In this document: piece after piece, positions 1 through 12,100 of the stretch
Layout of the letters: every line of letters begins with the position of its first letter
Numbering within the stretch: the first letter of the stretch is position 1
Position numbers and translations under genes: made by a program
NCBI RefSeq assembly: GCF_012489685.1
Contig: NC_080045.1
Span: 48,381,096-48,445,095, forward strand
Direction: 5' to 3'
Source of the DNA: Lotus japonicus
Lineage: Eukaryota; Streptophyta; Magnoliopsida; Fabales; Fabaceae
DNA: 64,000 nt
Notes under the pieces: generated by a model
The model's database searches: none
Seen by the model: only the letters and a program-made list of their open reading frames with translations
Told to the model about the DNA's origin: nothing

Positions 1-240
1 ACTGGAGAAAGACTTCCGAATAATCTTACGGGGCGACTCTTCCATGGCTTAAGCGTCTCTTGGGCGAGCCTCGCAATTGGGAAGCCCCTGACCAACCCAC
101 AATACATTGTGCTTGAAGCATATGAAAGCAAATTGCATCTTAATGGCCCTTCATGAAGACGCCCGCTGCGTGGCTTGAGTGTCTCTCAGGCGAGCCCCTC
201 GATTAGGAAGCCCTTGACCAACCCATATCTTAAGCATTAC
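1..240. repeat. Short direct repeat of unknown origin
   Basis: A segment of about 60 bases, built on gcgtctcttgggcgagcc and ending in gaccaaccca, occurs at about 50-103 and again, diverged, at about 177-225. No coding potential is visible. It could be the edge of a repeat that begins outside the window. Confidence 0.5.
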
Positions 241-1692
241 TTTACTTACTTATATGATATTCATTTTAGAATAATTGTCCTTTAAATATTTAATTTATTT
301 CAAATTATTTATAAATCTTGAAGAACCGTAGTGCAATATTTTTTTATGAATCCTGAAGATTCATATCGCACGATTCCTGAAGAACCCTAGTGGGGTGTTT
401 TTTTTAAAAGAACCTTGAAAATTCATATCGTATGAGCCCAAAATTACCGAAGTGAAATTTTTTATATGAATCCTGAATATTCATATCCAGTCCATAAGTA
501 CCATAGTGGAATATTTAATATCCTAAGGCTCAAAGAACTACCGTAGTATAATTTTTAATATCCTACGAGTATTAGAATTTTTTTAAAAAAATTTGAATTC
601 TGAATATTCATACCTTACAAGTTCATAAGAAATGTATTGAAATACATGAAAAATATGAGTCACAAAAATCCATACCATACAAGGCTAGAAGAAAAGCAAC
701 TTTTTTTTTCTACATGATCTTTTTATGATAATCAATTAAACTAAATAGTGCTATCTTATAATTAAAATGAAATAATCATTTTATATTTGAAATCCATTTA
801 TGATTATCGACTAACTGAATTTTGCTATCTCATATTATCTTGAACCTGGACAGTTAAGATTGATCTTGTTTCCAAAGATATGAATATTGCAACAGACTAT
901 ATGACGAAGCAAGCTTCGCTTCGCATGAGAGATCCTCGCTGTATGTTTGCATTCTACGCCCCTGCCATCATTGAGCTTCTTTATAAAAATGTTTTCCATT
1001 AGTTAATTATCCTTCTAACCTTTCTCTTATAACCAAAAACAAAAATGAATTTAATTTACATATCCTTCTGAAAGTAAAAGAAAACTCAAGTTTTTTACAT
1101 CAAAGTTTTTTTTTTAACACATCAAAGAAAACTAGTTTTTTGTTAAAGCAGAAAACTTTAGTTGTATGGACTACTAAATCTTCAAAAATATTCATACGAA
1201 AAATAATACTTTTATATTACATGTGCATGTGTCAAAGGCAGTCTGTCGTATGCGTTGTTTATTTGCACCCGTGTGTATCCAGCCACTTGTGTTTGGTCTT
1301 TTTAGTCAAAATGGCATACATTTGCTGTTTTTTTCTACAAGAAATAATATGAATAAATATAACAAAAAACTTAAACCGTTTTACATGAATGATTTTATAT
1401 TATATTTTTAACATGTCTTCTCACACGAGAGTTTAGTTTGGCTTGAAGAGTGAATAATACACATGTCACCTACCATGTACTGAAATTCTATATTTTATTA
1501 GAAAATGGGAATGACAATGATCGAAGTCTAGATCTTTCAGTTATAGAGACTCTGATACCATTAAACAACTAATTATTTTAAAAGCTTGTTAGATAAATAT
1601 CATGATTTTATATATATTTATATTCTAAGACATGTAATAAAATTGTTAATTCTCATACGATACGTATATAATAGTTGCTAACATTATTTTTA
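241..1692. other. AT-rich intergenic DNA with a decayed minisatellite
   Basis: No gene is supported. From about 310 to 570 a degenerate unit recurs, built around gaatcctgaa(g/t)attcata and accgtagtg-like words. At about 1549-1560 the words tctgatacca, the reverse complement of a tRNA-Met primer-binding site, hint at an old LTR or TRIM relic on the minus strand. The short ORFs here (1140-1411) have no recognisable content. Confidence 0.5.
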
Positions 1693-2891
1693 GGCTTAAT
1701 TCCACTTTGGGCCCCTGATCTTTTAAAAATGAGCAATCGGGGCCCCCCGTGTTTAAACGTAGCGGTCAACACCCCTCATGATTCTAAAACGATCTATTGA
1801 GGTCCTTCAGTTAAGTTCCGTCAGTTGACTAAACGGAACTCGCTGACGCTGCACTTATTATTATTTTTTATTATTAAATCAGAATTATTAAATTCATTAA
1901 TTCTGAAAAAGCAAATTAGTGACGGAAATAATCCGTCACAAACTTAATTAAATTCGTCACAAAATTAATCTTCATCTTCCTCAACCTTCCGTCCTCAACG
2001 TCCTAGAAAACACAACCTGAAAACCTAACCTTCCTCACCCTCTTCTCTTCGTCGATCTAGGTCTCTCCAAACTCAGGAACCCATCAACGTCCAAATCCAT
2101 AAACCTAACCCAACCCATCCCAGCAAACCCAACAAGCCCACCCCCACCATCAACAATCAAGCCACCACCCATAAGCCAACCCTTACCCTAGCAAACCCAG
2201 GTTCAATGAGAAAGATGAGGAAGGAGAGAGATGCGCAATTGATGGGAGATGAACTGCCGTTAGCTGGAATTAAGCCAAAAAGGGCTAGTCGCCGGAAATC
2301 GCCTCCGGCGCCGGCGCACAGCGGATCACGGCGGAGGGCATCGGAATCGGAAATTTCTTTGTGGATTTTGTTGCGGACTAGGCGAGGAGCACAACGGTGG
2401 TGTTAGTTTGTCGAGATCGTGAGCGGTTCGCCGTAGATCGGACTTTGAAGGCGGCGGTCCTAGGGTTTCATGGTGGTGATGGCTTCCACGTGGTGGCCAT
2501 GGTGGCTGCCCTTTAGGTTCGCGCGAGGATGATGAGGAGGTGATGGTGTGACCGGCGGTGGCTCTCATGGAAGAAGAAGAAGAAGAAGGAGGCGCAGTGA
2601 TGTTGTGTGGTTTTAGGATTTTCAGAGAAAAATGGAGAAGAAAGTGAGAGAGGGAGAGATGTCGAGATTGAGAGAGAATTGGGGGGGGGGGGATTTTGGG
2701 TAAAAAAATAATGTTAAAATAAAAAAAGAAAAGCCATGTAAATGGCTCTGTTTGGTCAAACTAACAGAACCTAACAGAAGGGCTTGGAACGCACGTTTTC
2801 GAAATGTTAAGGTGTCTGACCGCTACGTTTAAACACAGGGGGCCCCGATCGCTCATGTTTGAAAGATCAGGGGCCCAAAGTGAATTAAGCC
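1693..2891. mobile_element. Non-autonomous Mutator-like element, long TIRs
   Basis: The ends are long inverted repeats of about 75 bases (1693-1769 and 2818-2891), opening with ggcttaattccactttgggc. They are flanked by a 9-base target duplication with one mismatch (ttattttta at 1684-1692, ttatttttt at 2892-2900). Long TIRs plus a 9-base duplication are the hallmark of the Mutator superfamily. There is no transposase. The interior is GC-richer than the flanks and holds a 66-codon ORF at 2206-2406, so it may include captured gene sequence (Pack-MULE-like), but I recognise no source gene. Confidence 0.75.
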
Positions 2892-3553
2892 TTATTTTTT
2901 TTTATGTATGATATGGGTGATATATATTTTTGTGTTTCAGTTAAGAAGTTGTCAATAAAGGCACGCTAATAATATATATAACGTTTCAAATATGAAATTG
3001 TCAATGTCGACATGCAATATGATGGCTTGTTGTCAAATGCATGAATGTTAGAGTAAAAACACAAATTCCATGTTGATAGTTTTATTTTATAAAAAGGTGC
3101 ATGTAGGAGCCGATATTGTTTCATGTTTTATATAATTGAAATGAGTTTTGACCGCTAGCTGTTGATGATGGGAAATTTTATTCAATTAGAGAATTCTTTG
3201 AAAATATAATAAACTTTTAGTCATGTTAAAACAGCAGTATTAATTAGGGGGCGAAAGCGATATACGATCCTTACATTTCTTGTGATATATGTCCTATCTT
3301 ATTCTTCCGTCAACTAAAAGGACTTGTAAGTCCAAACAAAGCATATATGTCCACAGTCCACATATAAACTGGGACGACAGTGGGGCTTATGTGTCTATAG
3401 GAAGGGATTTTTCTAAGCCAAGCAATGAATTAATTATCAAGCAGGATTACATTATGGGAGATGTAGGGCTGATTAACCAATTAATTAACTTTTGAACCAA
3501 GATCAGTTTATATACACTTTTGAAGAAATTTATTATTATATATTTAACTGGTT
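2892..3553. other. AT-rich intergenic DNA, nothing recognised
   Basis: No coding region, RNA or repeat could be recognised. The 68-codon ORF at 3289-3495 has no family features. Confidence 0.5.
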
Positions 3554-3569
3554 ACTTACAATTTTAATT

Positions 3570-3680
3570 TTTTTTTCTACATCAGAATTTAAATTCCACC
3601 CGCCAGGGATTGAACCCTGAACCTTCCCCTCCCAACACAAATGTCTTTCAACTTTTACCACTTGAATTATCATTGTGAAC
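3570..3680 (-). mobile_element. tRNA-derived SINE with 16-bp target duplication
   Basis: Read on the minus strand, a box A-like start (taattcaagtggtaaaag) is followed by a box B (ggttcaatccc) and a 3' A-tail, seen as a T run at 3570-3576 on the plus strand. A perfect 16-base duplication, acttacaattttaatt, flanks it at 3554-3569 and 3681-3696. This is the structure left by LINE-assisted retroposition of a tRNA-derived SINE. The copy is short, about 110 bases. Confidence 0.8.
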
Positions 3681-3696
3681 ACTTACAATTTTAATT

Positions 3697-5025
3697 AAGA
3701 TAAAATTAAACAATTTTTATTTCAATAATACCATATTTTAATAAATTATGATATTCTCACTTCCCATAAAAATTAAATACCATACGAAAAATGCAAATGA
3801 ATCCTCTTATATTAATTTTTTAAATTATAATTCTTCTTATGTATGAGAATAAATGATGCATATGAGAGATAATAATGATTAAGAGAATTCAAAAGATTAA
3901 AATTGGAAAATATAATTCATTCTTAAAAAAATCAACAAAATTAATTGCATTTTTAGTCTAAAATTCTTCTATTTCCGAACTGTTACACAGGAATAGATTG
4001 ATATATATTTTAGTCTAAAATTAAGTTTTGTAACAAAGCAATTTTGAATTTTGGATTTTATGTTTCGGGTTTGAAGAGTGTTCTGGGTGATGATGAGAGA
4101 TAAAAACGAAGGGATGAAAAATAGGATTTAACCGATGAGAAAATCTAATTTTATAGATAATATAAAATTTTTTGTCCCCCTAAAGTCATCAAAATTTGGT
4201 TTTAGTCCATCTACCGTCACATACCTATCATGTGGGCATGCGAGATAAGCCTTAGCTTGACAAATAAGCTAGTCACCCAAGTAGTTTAGTACAATATTTT
4301 AAAGTTTCGATTAATAGAATTTAAAAGATGGAGAATAGTTTGTTAAGAGATGTCTACTTATTTAATGTGATTTCTTAGCATTTGACTTATTTTTTTATAG
4401 CTTAAAGATTACTTATAAGTAAAAGTTAAATATAAGAGCTTTAAAAATAAGGCTAAAACTGTTTGGTTGTTTTCATATTTTTCACATCTTAAATGTAACT
4501 TTTAAATTAAAAGTTGTTTGATTGATAATCTGTCTTTTCACATATACTTATATAAATATTTTATCAAACAGTTGGTAAGCAAAAATAAGCTTATACGTAT
4601 CAGAAACATTTTTGCATAGATGAAGCACTCATCTTCATCAACAGGATAATTTCTTTGACTAAACTCTTCCATATCATGTTCAATTAAAAGAAAAACCAAC
4701 GAAAAAGAAAAAAAAAGGGGGATTATGAATCCATTGTCGTCCACAACTTTTTCTAAAAAGTTATTTATTTCTATTTTATGTTATAAAAAATTAGTTACTT
4801 AAAATTTTAGAACTTTTTTAAAATTGTTTTGACCCAGTTTTAGCTTAAAAGTCACTTAAAAGTTAAAAAAAAATTTGGCCAAACACTACCTAATCTCAAT
4901 GAATTAATCTTATAATTTAGCTGTAACTTGGGAAAAAAATATGCTTTAATTCAACCCGATAAAAATAAAAATATTATATACAAAACTCTACCATATATAA
5001 TGAGAAAGGGGAGTAATCACCAACA
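3697..5025. other. AT-rich intergenic DNA, possible old MITE
   Basis: No gene is supported. Between about 4370 and 4900 there are inverted words resembling an old MITE (gcttaaagattacttataag near 4400, and gcttaaaagtcacttaaaag near 4842-4861), but its ends and target duplication could not be fixed. Confidence 0.3.
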
Positions 5026-5027
5026 AA

Positions 5028-5150
5028 GTGTAACACAACTGGTAGATAATTGGACTCCTTAACCATTTAGTCCAGGGTTCGATTCCCGGGCGGTGCGTAT
5101 GGAGAAGCATTTGTTGGGAGAGACCTACTCCCTTGTATTTATAATATTAG
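5028..5150 (+). mobile_element. tRNA-derived SINE-like sequence
   Basis: A box A-like stretch (gtaacacaactggtaga) and an exact box B (ggttcgattcc, 5076-5086) sit about 45 bases apart, followed by a non-tRNA 3' body. This matches a plant tRNA-derived SINE. It cannot fold as a complete tRNA because acceptor-stem pairing and a proper anticodon arm are missing. No clear target duplication was found. Confidence 0.6.
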
Positions 5151-5549
5151 GTTTGAAGTGTTGAACAAGTATACATATGGGTCTGGCCCATGAACTTTTA
5201 ACTCTGATAGGCATCTAAATATTCATAACAAAAACTCAAAACTAATAATGAAGTACACATATTTTGACTTGATCACTAATGTTAAAATAATTAAATAATA
5301 TTGTAGACCGAAAAAAATAAACATCATGACTTGTGCACACGATCTAATGAGACTAGCCGAAATTATATATGAATAATAAATATTGATCTGTAAATGAATA
5401 CAATACCCTCATCATGCGGTGTAACGTACGACTGGTGCGATGCCTTTGGCTAGGTTTATCAACTTCCAAATTTCCTATAGTGAGAAGCCTAGGTAGAAGA
5501 AAAGTGATGAGTTGCACCCTTGTGATTTGAACATCATAAAATGCTTGTA

Positions 5550-5835
5550 GAGCAAGGAATCCATCCTTGTTATGGGGTGGAGATTGTGAGTTGAAGAGAC
5601 CCTCCAAACCAAACTAGTCTAGTCCATGAGCACTCCACGAAAGTATGAGTCATTTTTTCGCTAGTTGCTCCACAAATTAATGGACACAAGTCATCTATGA
5701 AGCAATTCCTTTACCTCAAGTTTACCTTTACAACAAGAGCACCTTTGCACAGTTTTCACAGGAAGACCTTAATTTTATGAAGAATATCTACCTGCGGTAT
5801 TGCTTTCCATAAATTCCTTAGTAGGCACTTCAGTT
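5550..5835 (-). pseudogene. LINE fragment: zf-RVT domain after reverse transcriptase
   Basis: The minus-strand translation gives a typical zinc-binding reverse-transcriptase tail: LWKAIPQVDILHKIKVFL, then KLCKGAL, then DDLCPLICGATSEKMTHTF, then VECSW and VWFGG. This order (core helix, Cys-x(3)-Cys, His, Cys) is the zf-RVT domain at the end of non-LTR ORF2 in plants. Two in-frame stops, after KVFL and after VNLR, show it is dead. Only this C-terminal piece is present, as expected for a 5'-truncated or eroded LINE. Confidence 0.75.
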
Positions 5836-6372
5836 GTAGAGGTCACCGGATTGCCACCTTCGACGTCGACGAAGACTAAAATCAGGTAGTTTATCAAATA
5901 GTATGGTCTAAGTTCAAATTTTGCTCCGAAGAGTAACCATTTTTAAACTTAATATATTCTACAGGGAGTCATTTAACCCTTCTTTTTATTAGTATTTTGA
6001 AAGTTAGATCGGCGACAAAAATTGGTCAAGAATCGTTGAAAACGTGGTTGAACCGTTCAGTTATTATTTTTAGTTTTCTTTTGCTTTTTAATTTAGAAAT
6101 ATTTTTACTCATTTATTATTTATTTATATCATATAAATTATATAAGTTAATGTACCAAAAAATATAAACACCATGAACGCTACCGTGTGTTCGCCCGCGG
6201 TGCGGTAAGGCACCACCCTATTGTGTCAGCAGCTAACTCCGGCGTGTCAGCTTAGTTATCCTCAGCAAGCCGCTTACTTGATGTCTAGCTTGCAAACTAG
6301 TATACGTTCAACAATCTATAATAATTTAAAATTTTATTAGTCTAAATTTATTAATATCTTATGTGAATATAT
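5836..6372. other. Intergenic DNA, nothing recognised
   Basis: A short GC-richer patch at 6178-6300 stands out from its AT-rich surroundings but has no ORF or repeat signature. Confidence 0.4.
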
Positions 6373-6691
6373 TATTCCCTCCATTCCAAAACTATTATAG
6401 TTTTAGCTTTTTTGTTTTGTTCCAAAACCATTGTTGTTTTACATATCCAAAACACTTTATCTAATTCTCTTCCACTCTTGCCCTCATTTAATATTGTATT
6501 TCTCAAGTATCACCTCTTATTTCTACCAATCACAATTCTCACCAATTAGTTAACCAATAAATTGTATTTTCTCTCTTTCCTACAACTCATATTAAATAAG
6601 GGTGTTTCAGTCAAATTATAACATCAATTAATGAACTCTTGAACTTTGTGCAAAAACATTAAACTACAATAGTTTTGGAACGAAGGAAGTA
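6373..6691. mobile_element. Stowaway-like MITE
   Basis: The left end tattccctccattccaaaac and the right end, reverse complement tacttccttcgttccaaaac, form inverted repeats that continue for about 30 bases with few mismatches. The ctccctcc(a/g)ttccaaaa start is the signature of plant Stowaway (Tc1/mariner-type) MITEs. Length is about 319 bases and there is no coding region. Confidence 0.7.
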
Positions 6692-6847
6692 CATAACTAA
6701 TAAAATTAAAAAATATTATTTTATTTCTACTGATTCAACTACGTTCACACATTGAATCTTAACTCGATGTTTTTTTTGGAGAGTAATCTTAACGTGATGT
6801 TTTGAGCAGTTCAATGACTCGTCTGATATTCTGAACATTGTTTTTTT

Positions 6848-8301
6848 GGCTTAATTAATCAGAAGGCCCTGTAATTGTAAAGGGAATTAAATTCAGGGCC
6901 TAAAAAATTTTTGCATCAAATTGGGTCTCTAGAAATTATTTTTTAATTCAATTAAGGCCAAAGTGTGTCAGCCCTCAATATTGTCCCAGTCATCAATACC
7001 ACGTGACTTTTACTATTATTTTTTGATTAAAAAAATTAAAAAAATAATTTTTAATTTCAACTCAATTAAATAATCAGAAAAAAATAATTTAAAAACTTAA
7101 TAAAAACCTAATCTAATAATCCCTTGACTAAACAATCTAATAATCTAAATAATAAACTAATCTAATAATACATAAACCCAGAAACACATAATCAATTTCC
7201 AGCAACATCTTGAAGAAACCCAGCAAAATCTTGATCCAACAACAAATGCTACCTGTAAGGAGAAAACATGCTACTGCCAGTAGCAACAAATTCAAAGGGT
7301 TGGAATTCAACAACACTTTTATGCCTGCAACCAGATTAGTGAACCAAACCTCCTCACCCAAACCCTCCTCCACTCTCAACAAATTCAAAGGGTTATCCAC
7401 GGCATCACCCTCACGACCTCACACCAAACCTCCTCACCCAAACCCTCCTCCACCTGCAACAAGATCTGTGAGCCCCACCCCCACCTGCAACCAGATCAGT
7501 GAACCCCAACCCCACCCCACCCCCATCTGCAACCAAATCTGAGGACCCACTTCCGATAACGTGTTGCTGGTTATGATCTTCATCGCGGTGGCGTTGTATT
7601 TGGTGAACCGGAACAAGGGTTTAATCCAGATGAGCGTTTCGGTTCTAAAGCATTTGTGGGAGCAGGCTCGATTCTGCAAAATGTGAAGCTCCTTCTCCGC
7701 GTGGCTAGTGGTGGCACTCGTCATCTCTGTGCTTCTCTCTCTCAGGAACCCCAAATCCACACCAAACGAAAATCAGAACAGGATTTAGGTGGGTATGGTG
7801 GCAGTGGGGTTGAGGTTGAGGTTGGGGTTAGGGGTCGGGTTGAGGTTGAGGTTGCGGGTGGGGAGGTGAGGTTGCGGGTGGGGTGGGGGTTGAGGTTGGG
7901 TTGCGGGTGAGGATGCAGGGTAGGGTGGGGAATTTGATGATGATGATGAGTTTTTTTTCCCTGTTAATAGGTTTTTTTTTAAAGTGTTAATAGGGTTAAT
8001 TAAAGAGGATGATGAAATGTATCAGGGATTGGATGATGATGATAAAGATTTTTTATTAAGTTTTTAAATTTTTTTCTGATTTAATTATTGAGTTGGAATG
8101 AAATTTTTTTTATTTTTTTAATTAAAAAATAATAAAAAAAGCCACGTGGTATTGATGACTGGGACAAAATTGAGGGCTGGCACACTTTGGCCTCAATTGA
8201 ATTAAAAAAAAACTCTTAAGGACCCAATTTGATGCGAAAATTTTTCAGGCCCTGGATTTGATTCCCTTTACAATTACATGGGCCTTCTGATGTATTAAGC
8301 C
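6848..8301. mobile_element. Non-autonomous Mutator-like element, about 165-bp TIRs
   Basis: Long inverted repeats (6848-7013 and about 8137-8301), opening ggcttaattaatcagaaggc, enclose about 1.1 kb without transposase. The flanks are ttg followed by a T run on both sides, consistent with a 9-base duplication whose edge is blurred by the homopolymer. The interior carries ORFs (7210-7542 plus, 7434-7760 minus, 7656-7910 plus) rich in Pro/Thr or Gly/Val from short repeats such as gaggttg. Part of it (7540-7790) looks like decayed coding DNA, possibly captured, but the source is unrecognised. Confidence 0.7.
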
Positions 8302-9190
8302 TTGTTTTTTATACAATTTTTCTTCCTTTCAACATTTTTATCCAACTTACTTCTTGAACCAAGCATTCCTTACTTTATAGATACTCATTAGATAATACTA
8401 CCTTTGTTCCTATATAACTGTCTAGAAAGAGAAGAAATACATATATTAAGAAGTCCAATTAATTTTTTTATTTCATGAAAGTATTATTTGTTTTCTTTTC
8501 GCTCTTTATAATACATTTTATTTTTCCTCATTTATTGTTTCTGCAAGGACATTTCTTGGAAAAACATCATTTAATGTTTTCTTGAAACTCTAAGTGGACA
8601 AATATATATGAACAAATTTTTTCTTCAGAGCGGGTAGTTAATAAAAAACAGAGAGAGGTAGTATGAAATAAAAAATAACACATTTCAAATGCACATTTTG
8701 GTGTTAAAGTTGTTATTTTAATAGAAGGATACATTACATTTGTCATATCAAATGATAACTCAAATGGTAAGTGTAAGAGACCTATTCAATTCCTAAAAAG
8801 TGCAATTTATCTTTCAAATGTACAAAAATTCACATGTTAACTTTCCATTGTCATATGATGGAAAGAGGCTTTGCCTTGTTTTCTTTTTTACTTCCAATTT
8901 ACTATTTACTATCTACTCTTCCTCTTACCTTTACCTCGAGACAAGTGACAAGGACATTTTTTTACTTTATTTTCATTTTATTTTTCTGGAGTATACTTTT
9001 TTTTTACACATAAATTCTGAACTGTTTTCCAAGTAGTAAAAAAAAAACAAAAATTCATTTTCCCCTTTAGGTGGCTCAGTATTTTATTTTCCCCTCTTTC
9101 ACTCTCCACACAATTTCTCTCTACAAAGTCCGTCTTGTTTCTTTCTTTCTTTGCTCCTCAGTCACTGTAGCACTACCACACTCCATAGCT
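8302..9190. other. Intergenic region upstream of the ADF gene
   Basis: It contains a probable MITE (8396-8662) and then a CT-rich stretch (about 9085-9185) that probably holds the ADF promoter and 5' UTR. A clear TATA box could not be assigned. Confidence 0.4.
8396..8662. mobile_element. Probable MITE with tactacct ends
   Basis: The left end tactacctttgttcctatat and the right end gagagaggtagta are inverted at the outer eight bases and resemble the plant MITE family with ctaccttcgttcctatata-type ends. There is no coding content. Classification beyond MITE is uncertain. Confidence 0.5.
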
Positions 9191-12100
9191 ATGGCTTTCA
9201 GAGCTAGGGTTGGAGGGGTAAGCTTCCCTCTGCTTTCTCCACCAATTTTTCTTCAATTTATTTTCCTTATTTTCTCTATGCTGTTGTCTGCTTAATTGAT
9301 TTCATCGAATGTTGTTGTTTTTTCCTCTGTCTCTGTCGGATTTGGCTTGTTCATTGGCTTATTTTGATGTTCTTCACATAACAAATTTTGGGTCTCATTT
9401 TTTTTTTCTTAATTTTTGCTTTGTCGGCGCCTCCTATTCTGAGCTACGGTTTTTCTTGTTTAGAATATAATTTCTTGTTTAATCACGAGTTTTTAGTTTG
9501 TTCCATGTTGATCTTATTATAGATGTTTTCTCTATCCAACTTTTTTGTCCTTTTATTCATTTTTTGTGTTGTCTTCTGGTATTTCTATGCTTCTTTGATT
9601 ATGCATTTGAGATGGAACTTGCATGTGTAATGTTTTCGGTACAATGTTGGTAATGGTTGTTATTAGAAGTTGATTACAGAAAATTTGGTAAGAATTGGAT
9701 GATTCTTCATTAGCCTTTTTGGTGTACCAATAGATCACATGTACATGACTACAATCTACTCAGTTAACTAACTACATCAAAAACAGATAATAGAGCTAAC
9801 AACTAACTCTAAAACAGAATGTAATTAACCGATAAGTAACAGTATAACTCTCTAATACCCCCCTCAAGATGGGAGATGGAGATTAAGAATTCCCATCTTG
9901 CTCATAAGGTGCTGAAACTGAGGCAAGGGATGGGGCTTAGTGAGTAAATCAGGAAATGCTGCACAAGGTTCTTGCTACAAGCCTAAACCAAAACTGAAGC
10001 AAGAAGCAGCTGTTAACCAGTTCTCAACCTGCTTTGCCAATTTCTGCAGCACTTAGAAATGAGAAGATCTCCCCTTGGTCTAAGTTTCAATGGGTTCATG
10101 CTACAGATGATATTGTGAAAAGGTTAATAAGAAATCAGACTGGATCATATGCTATCAAATGAAAGCTTGTTGGATACTTCATGCCTTACTTATCAAATGA
10201 GATGTGAACAGCTTTAGGAGGCTTGTCTTCACACTTAGTCTATTGTATGAGAATTAAGAGATTTCTCTAATGCAAGACAAGTAGGCACATGTTGTCAGCT
10301 TTGACATATTTTTCACACACATACTGCATGTGCATCTTTGTCCTCATGCCCCTGAAGTAAGAGTATTCACAAGCCCCAGAAGTATATGATAGTTTCCCCT
10401 TTTGAATTGTTGAAGTAATTTTTCCTTCTTGACCTCTTCCTGAGAGAGTTTTCAAAGAAAAGCTATTAGTTTCTTAAAAAAAATCTTTGCTAAGCATGCT
10501 GTTGTTCTGATTGCTGGGATTAATTTGGTTTTTAGATGTAATTAATGTTTAGCTTCAATGTAGGGAAATGCCTCTTCTGGAATGGGTGTTGCTGAGCAAA
10601 GCGTAAGCACATTCCTGGAACTGCAGAAGAAGAAAATACATCGATATGTTATTTTCAAAATTGATGAGAATAAGAAAGAGGTTGTGGTCGAAAAAACTGG
10701 AAGCCCTGCTGAGAGCTATGAAGATTTCACTGCATCCTTGCCTGAGAACGATTGCAGATATGCTGTCTTTGACTTTGACTTTGTGACACCTGAGAACTGC
10801 CAAAAGAGCAAAATCTTTTTTATTGCATGGTAGTTACTTAGTTTCTTTTATAATCATAAAGGTTGCATGTTAACTTGTTCTATTTTATTACACAGTTCTT
10901 GCTACACACTGCTTTTCATGTGTGTGTCTATGGCATTTACTGTTCCATACTTGCATTTGCATACCCTACACTCAAGTCTTCAAATACAGATATATTATTG
11001 TTAATTAAGAAAAGAAGTCTGAGGGCTTAGTAATCACTGTGCTCGTCTGAAGATATATCCGGGGGCAAAGTGGAAAGTGGCTGACCAAATGTAAATTCTA
11101 AACAATGATAGAATTATCTTTTACGTCTAGATATGATTCCTGTTATTCACTTGATTAGTATTCTTCTTTGTAATGCCTGTTCTTAATCTTCGTGTCAAGG
11201 TCCATCGTGTATGCACCAGAGACTCAATCAAGTGTTTTGAGTCTTTTTTGACAAATCCTTAAATCTAAATTGTTTCATGTATTTGACAGCCAGACTATAT
11301 CTTGTTTCCAATATTTTTATATCAAATTGAAAGACTTCTATATTTTCTTTTTATCATTTTTTATTTGCTTAACATCTTGTTGTCAAGGATATGGCTGCTC
11401 CATGAAAGCTCTCTTTCTAGTTCTCAGTGTGTTTAATTATTTGAATTGTCTAACTTACATTCTATCATTATTTAACTAGATCTTTACCAATCATAGGATT
11501 TTCTTGAAAAACATACATCGAAAGAATAGTCCATAGATTTGAATAAATGAACACTTTTCTCTTGACTCTCTTGTTAGAATTACAGAATCTGGGATGAATC
11601 TCTTTTCTTGAAGTCATGGATTGGAATGCAGATCTCAGTTAAGCAATTGGTTTCTCTTTGCTTAATATTGAAAAACAAAATAAAAGAATAAACTTAGTAT
11701 AGAGGCGATGCTTTAAGTCATGGGTTAGAATTAGAGACTGGTTGTTTTGTTACTTACTTTTTAAGGTAGAAGGATTTCTAGTCTCTTGGTTTGAGATCTG
11801 TGTTTTTTGAAAAGGACAATATTCCTTTTTTAGTCTATTTGTATGTATGCTTAAAGAAGCTTATGGATGTCCAAGTTTTATTATTAGATAGAATAGAAGA
11901 AAATAATACGAGGGTGTATTCCAAGTTAATATTTTCAAATGGAGTATGGAATTGTTTCTGTATGATCAAGCAAAATTGAAATTCAATTAGTAAAATACCT
12001 TGTTGAATTGGGAACCACACCAATTAGTTTTTAAGTACATTTCAAAGAAATACTTTAAAGTCTGGGCATAAGTAATAAGAATTTTAGGACAGTGAAGATT

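Noticed and set aside
5040..5100. Possible tRNA gene
   Set aside because: Box A and box B are present but the acceptor stem and anticodon arm do not fold; it fits a tRNA-derived SINE.
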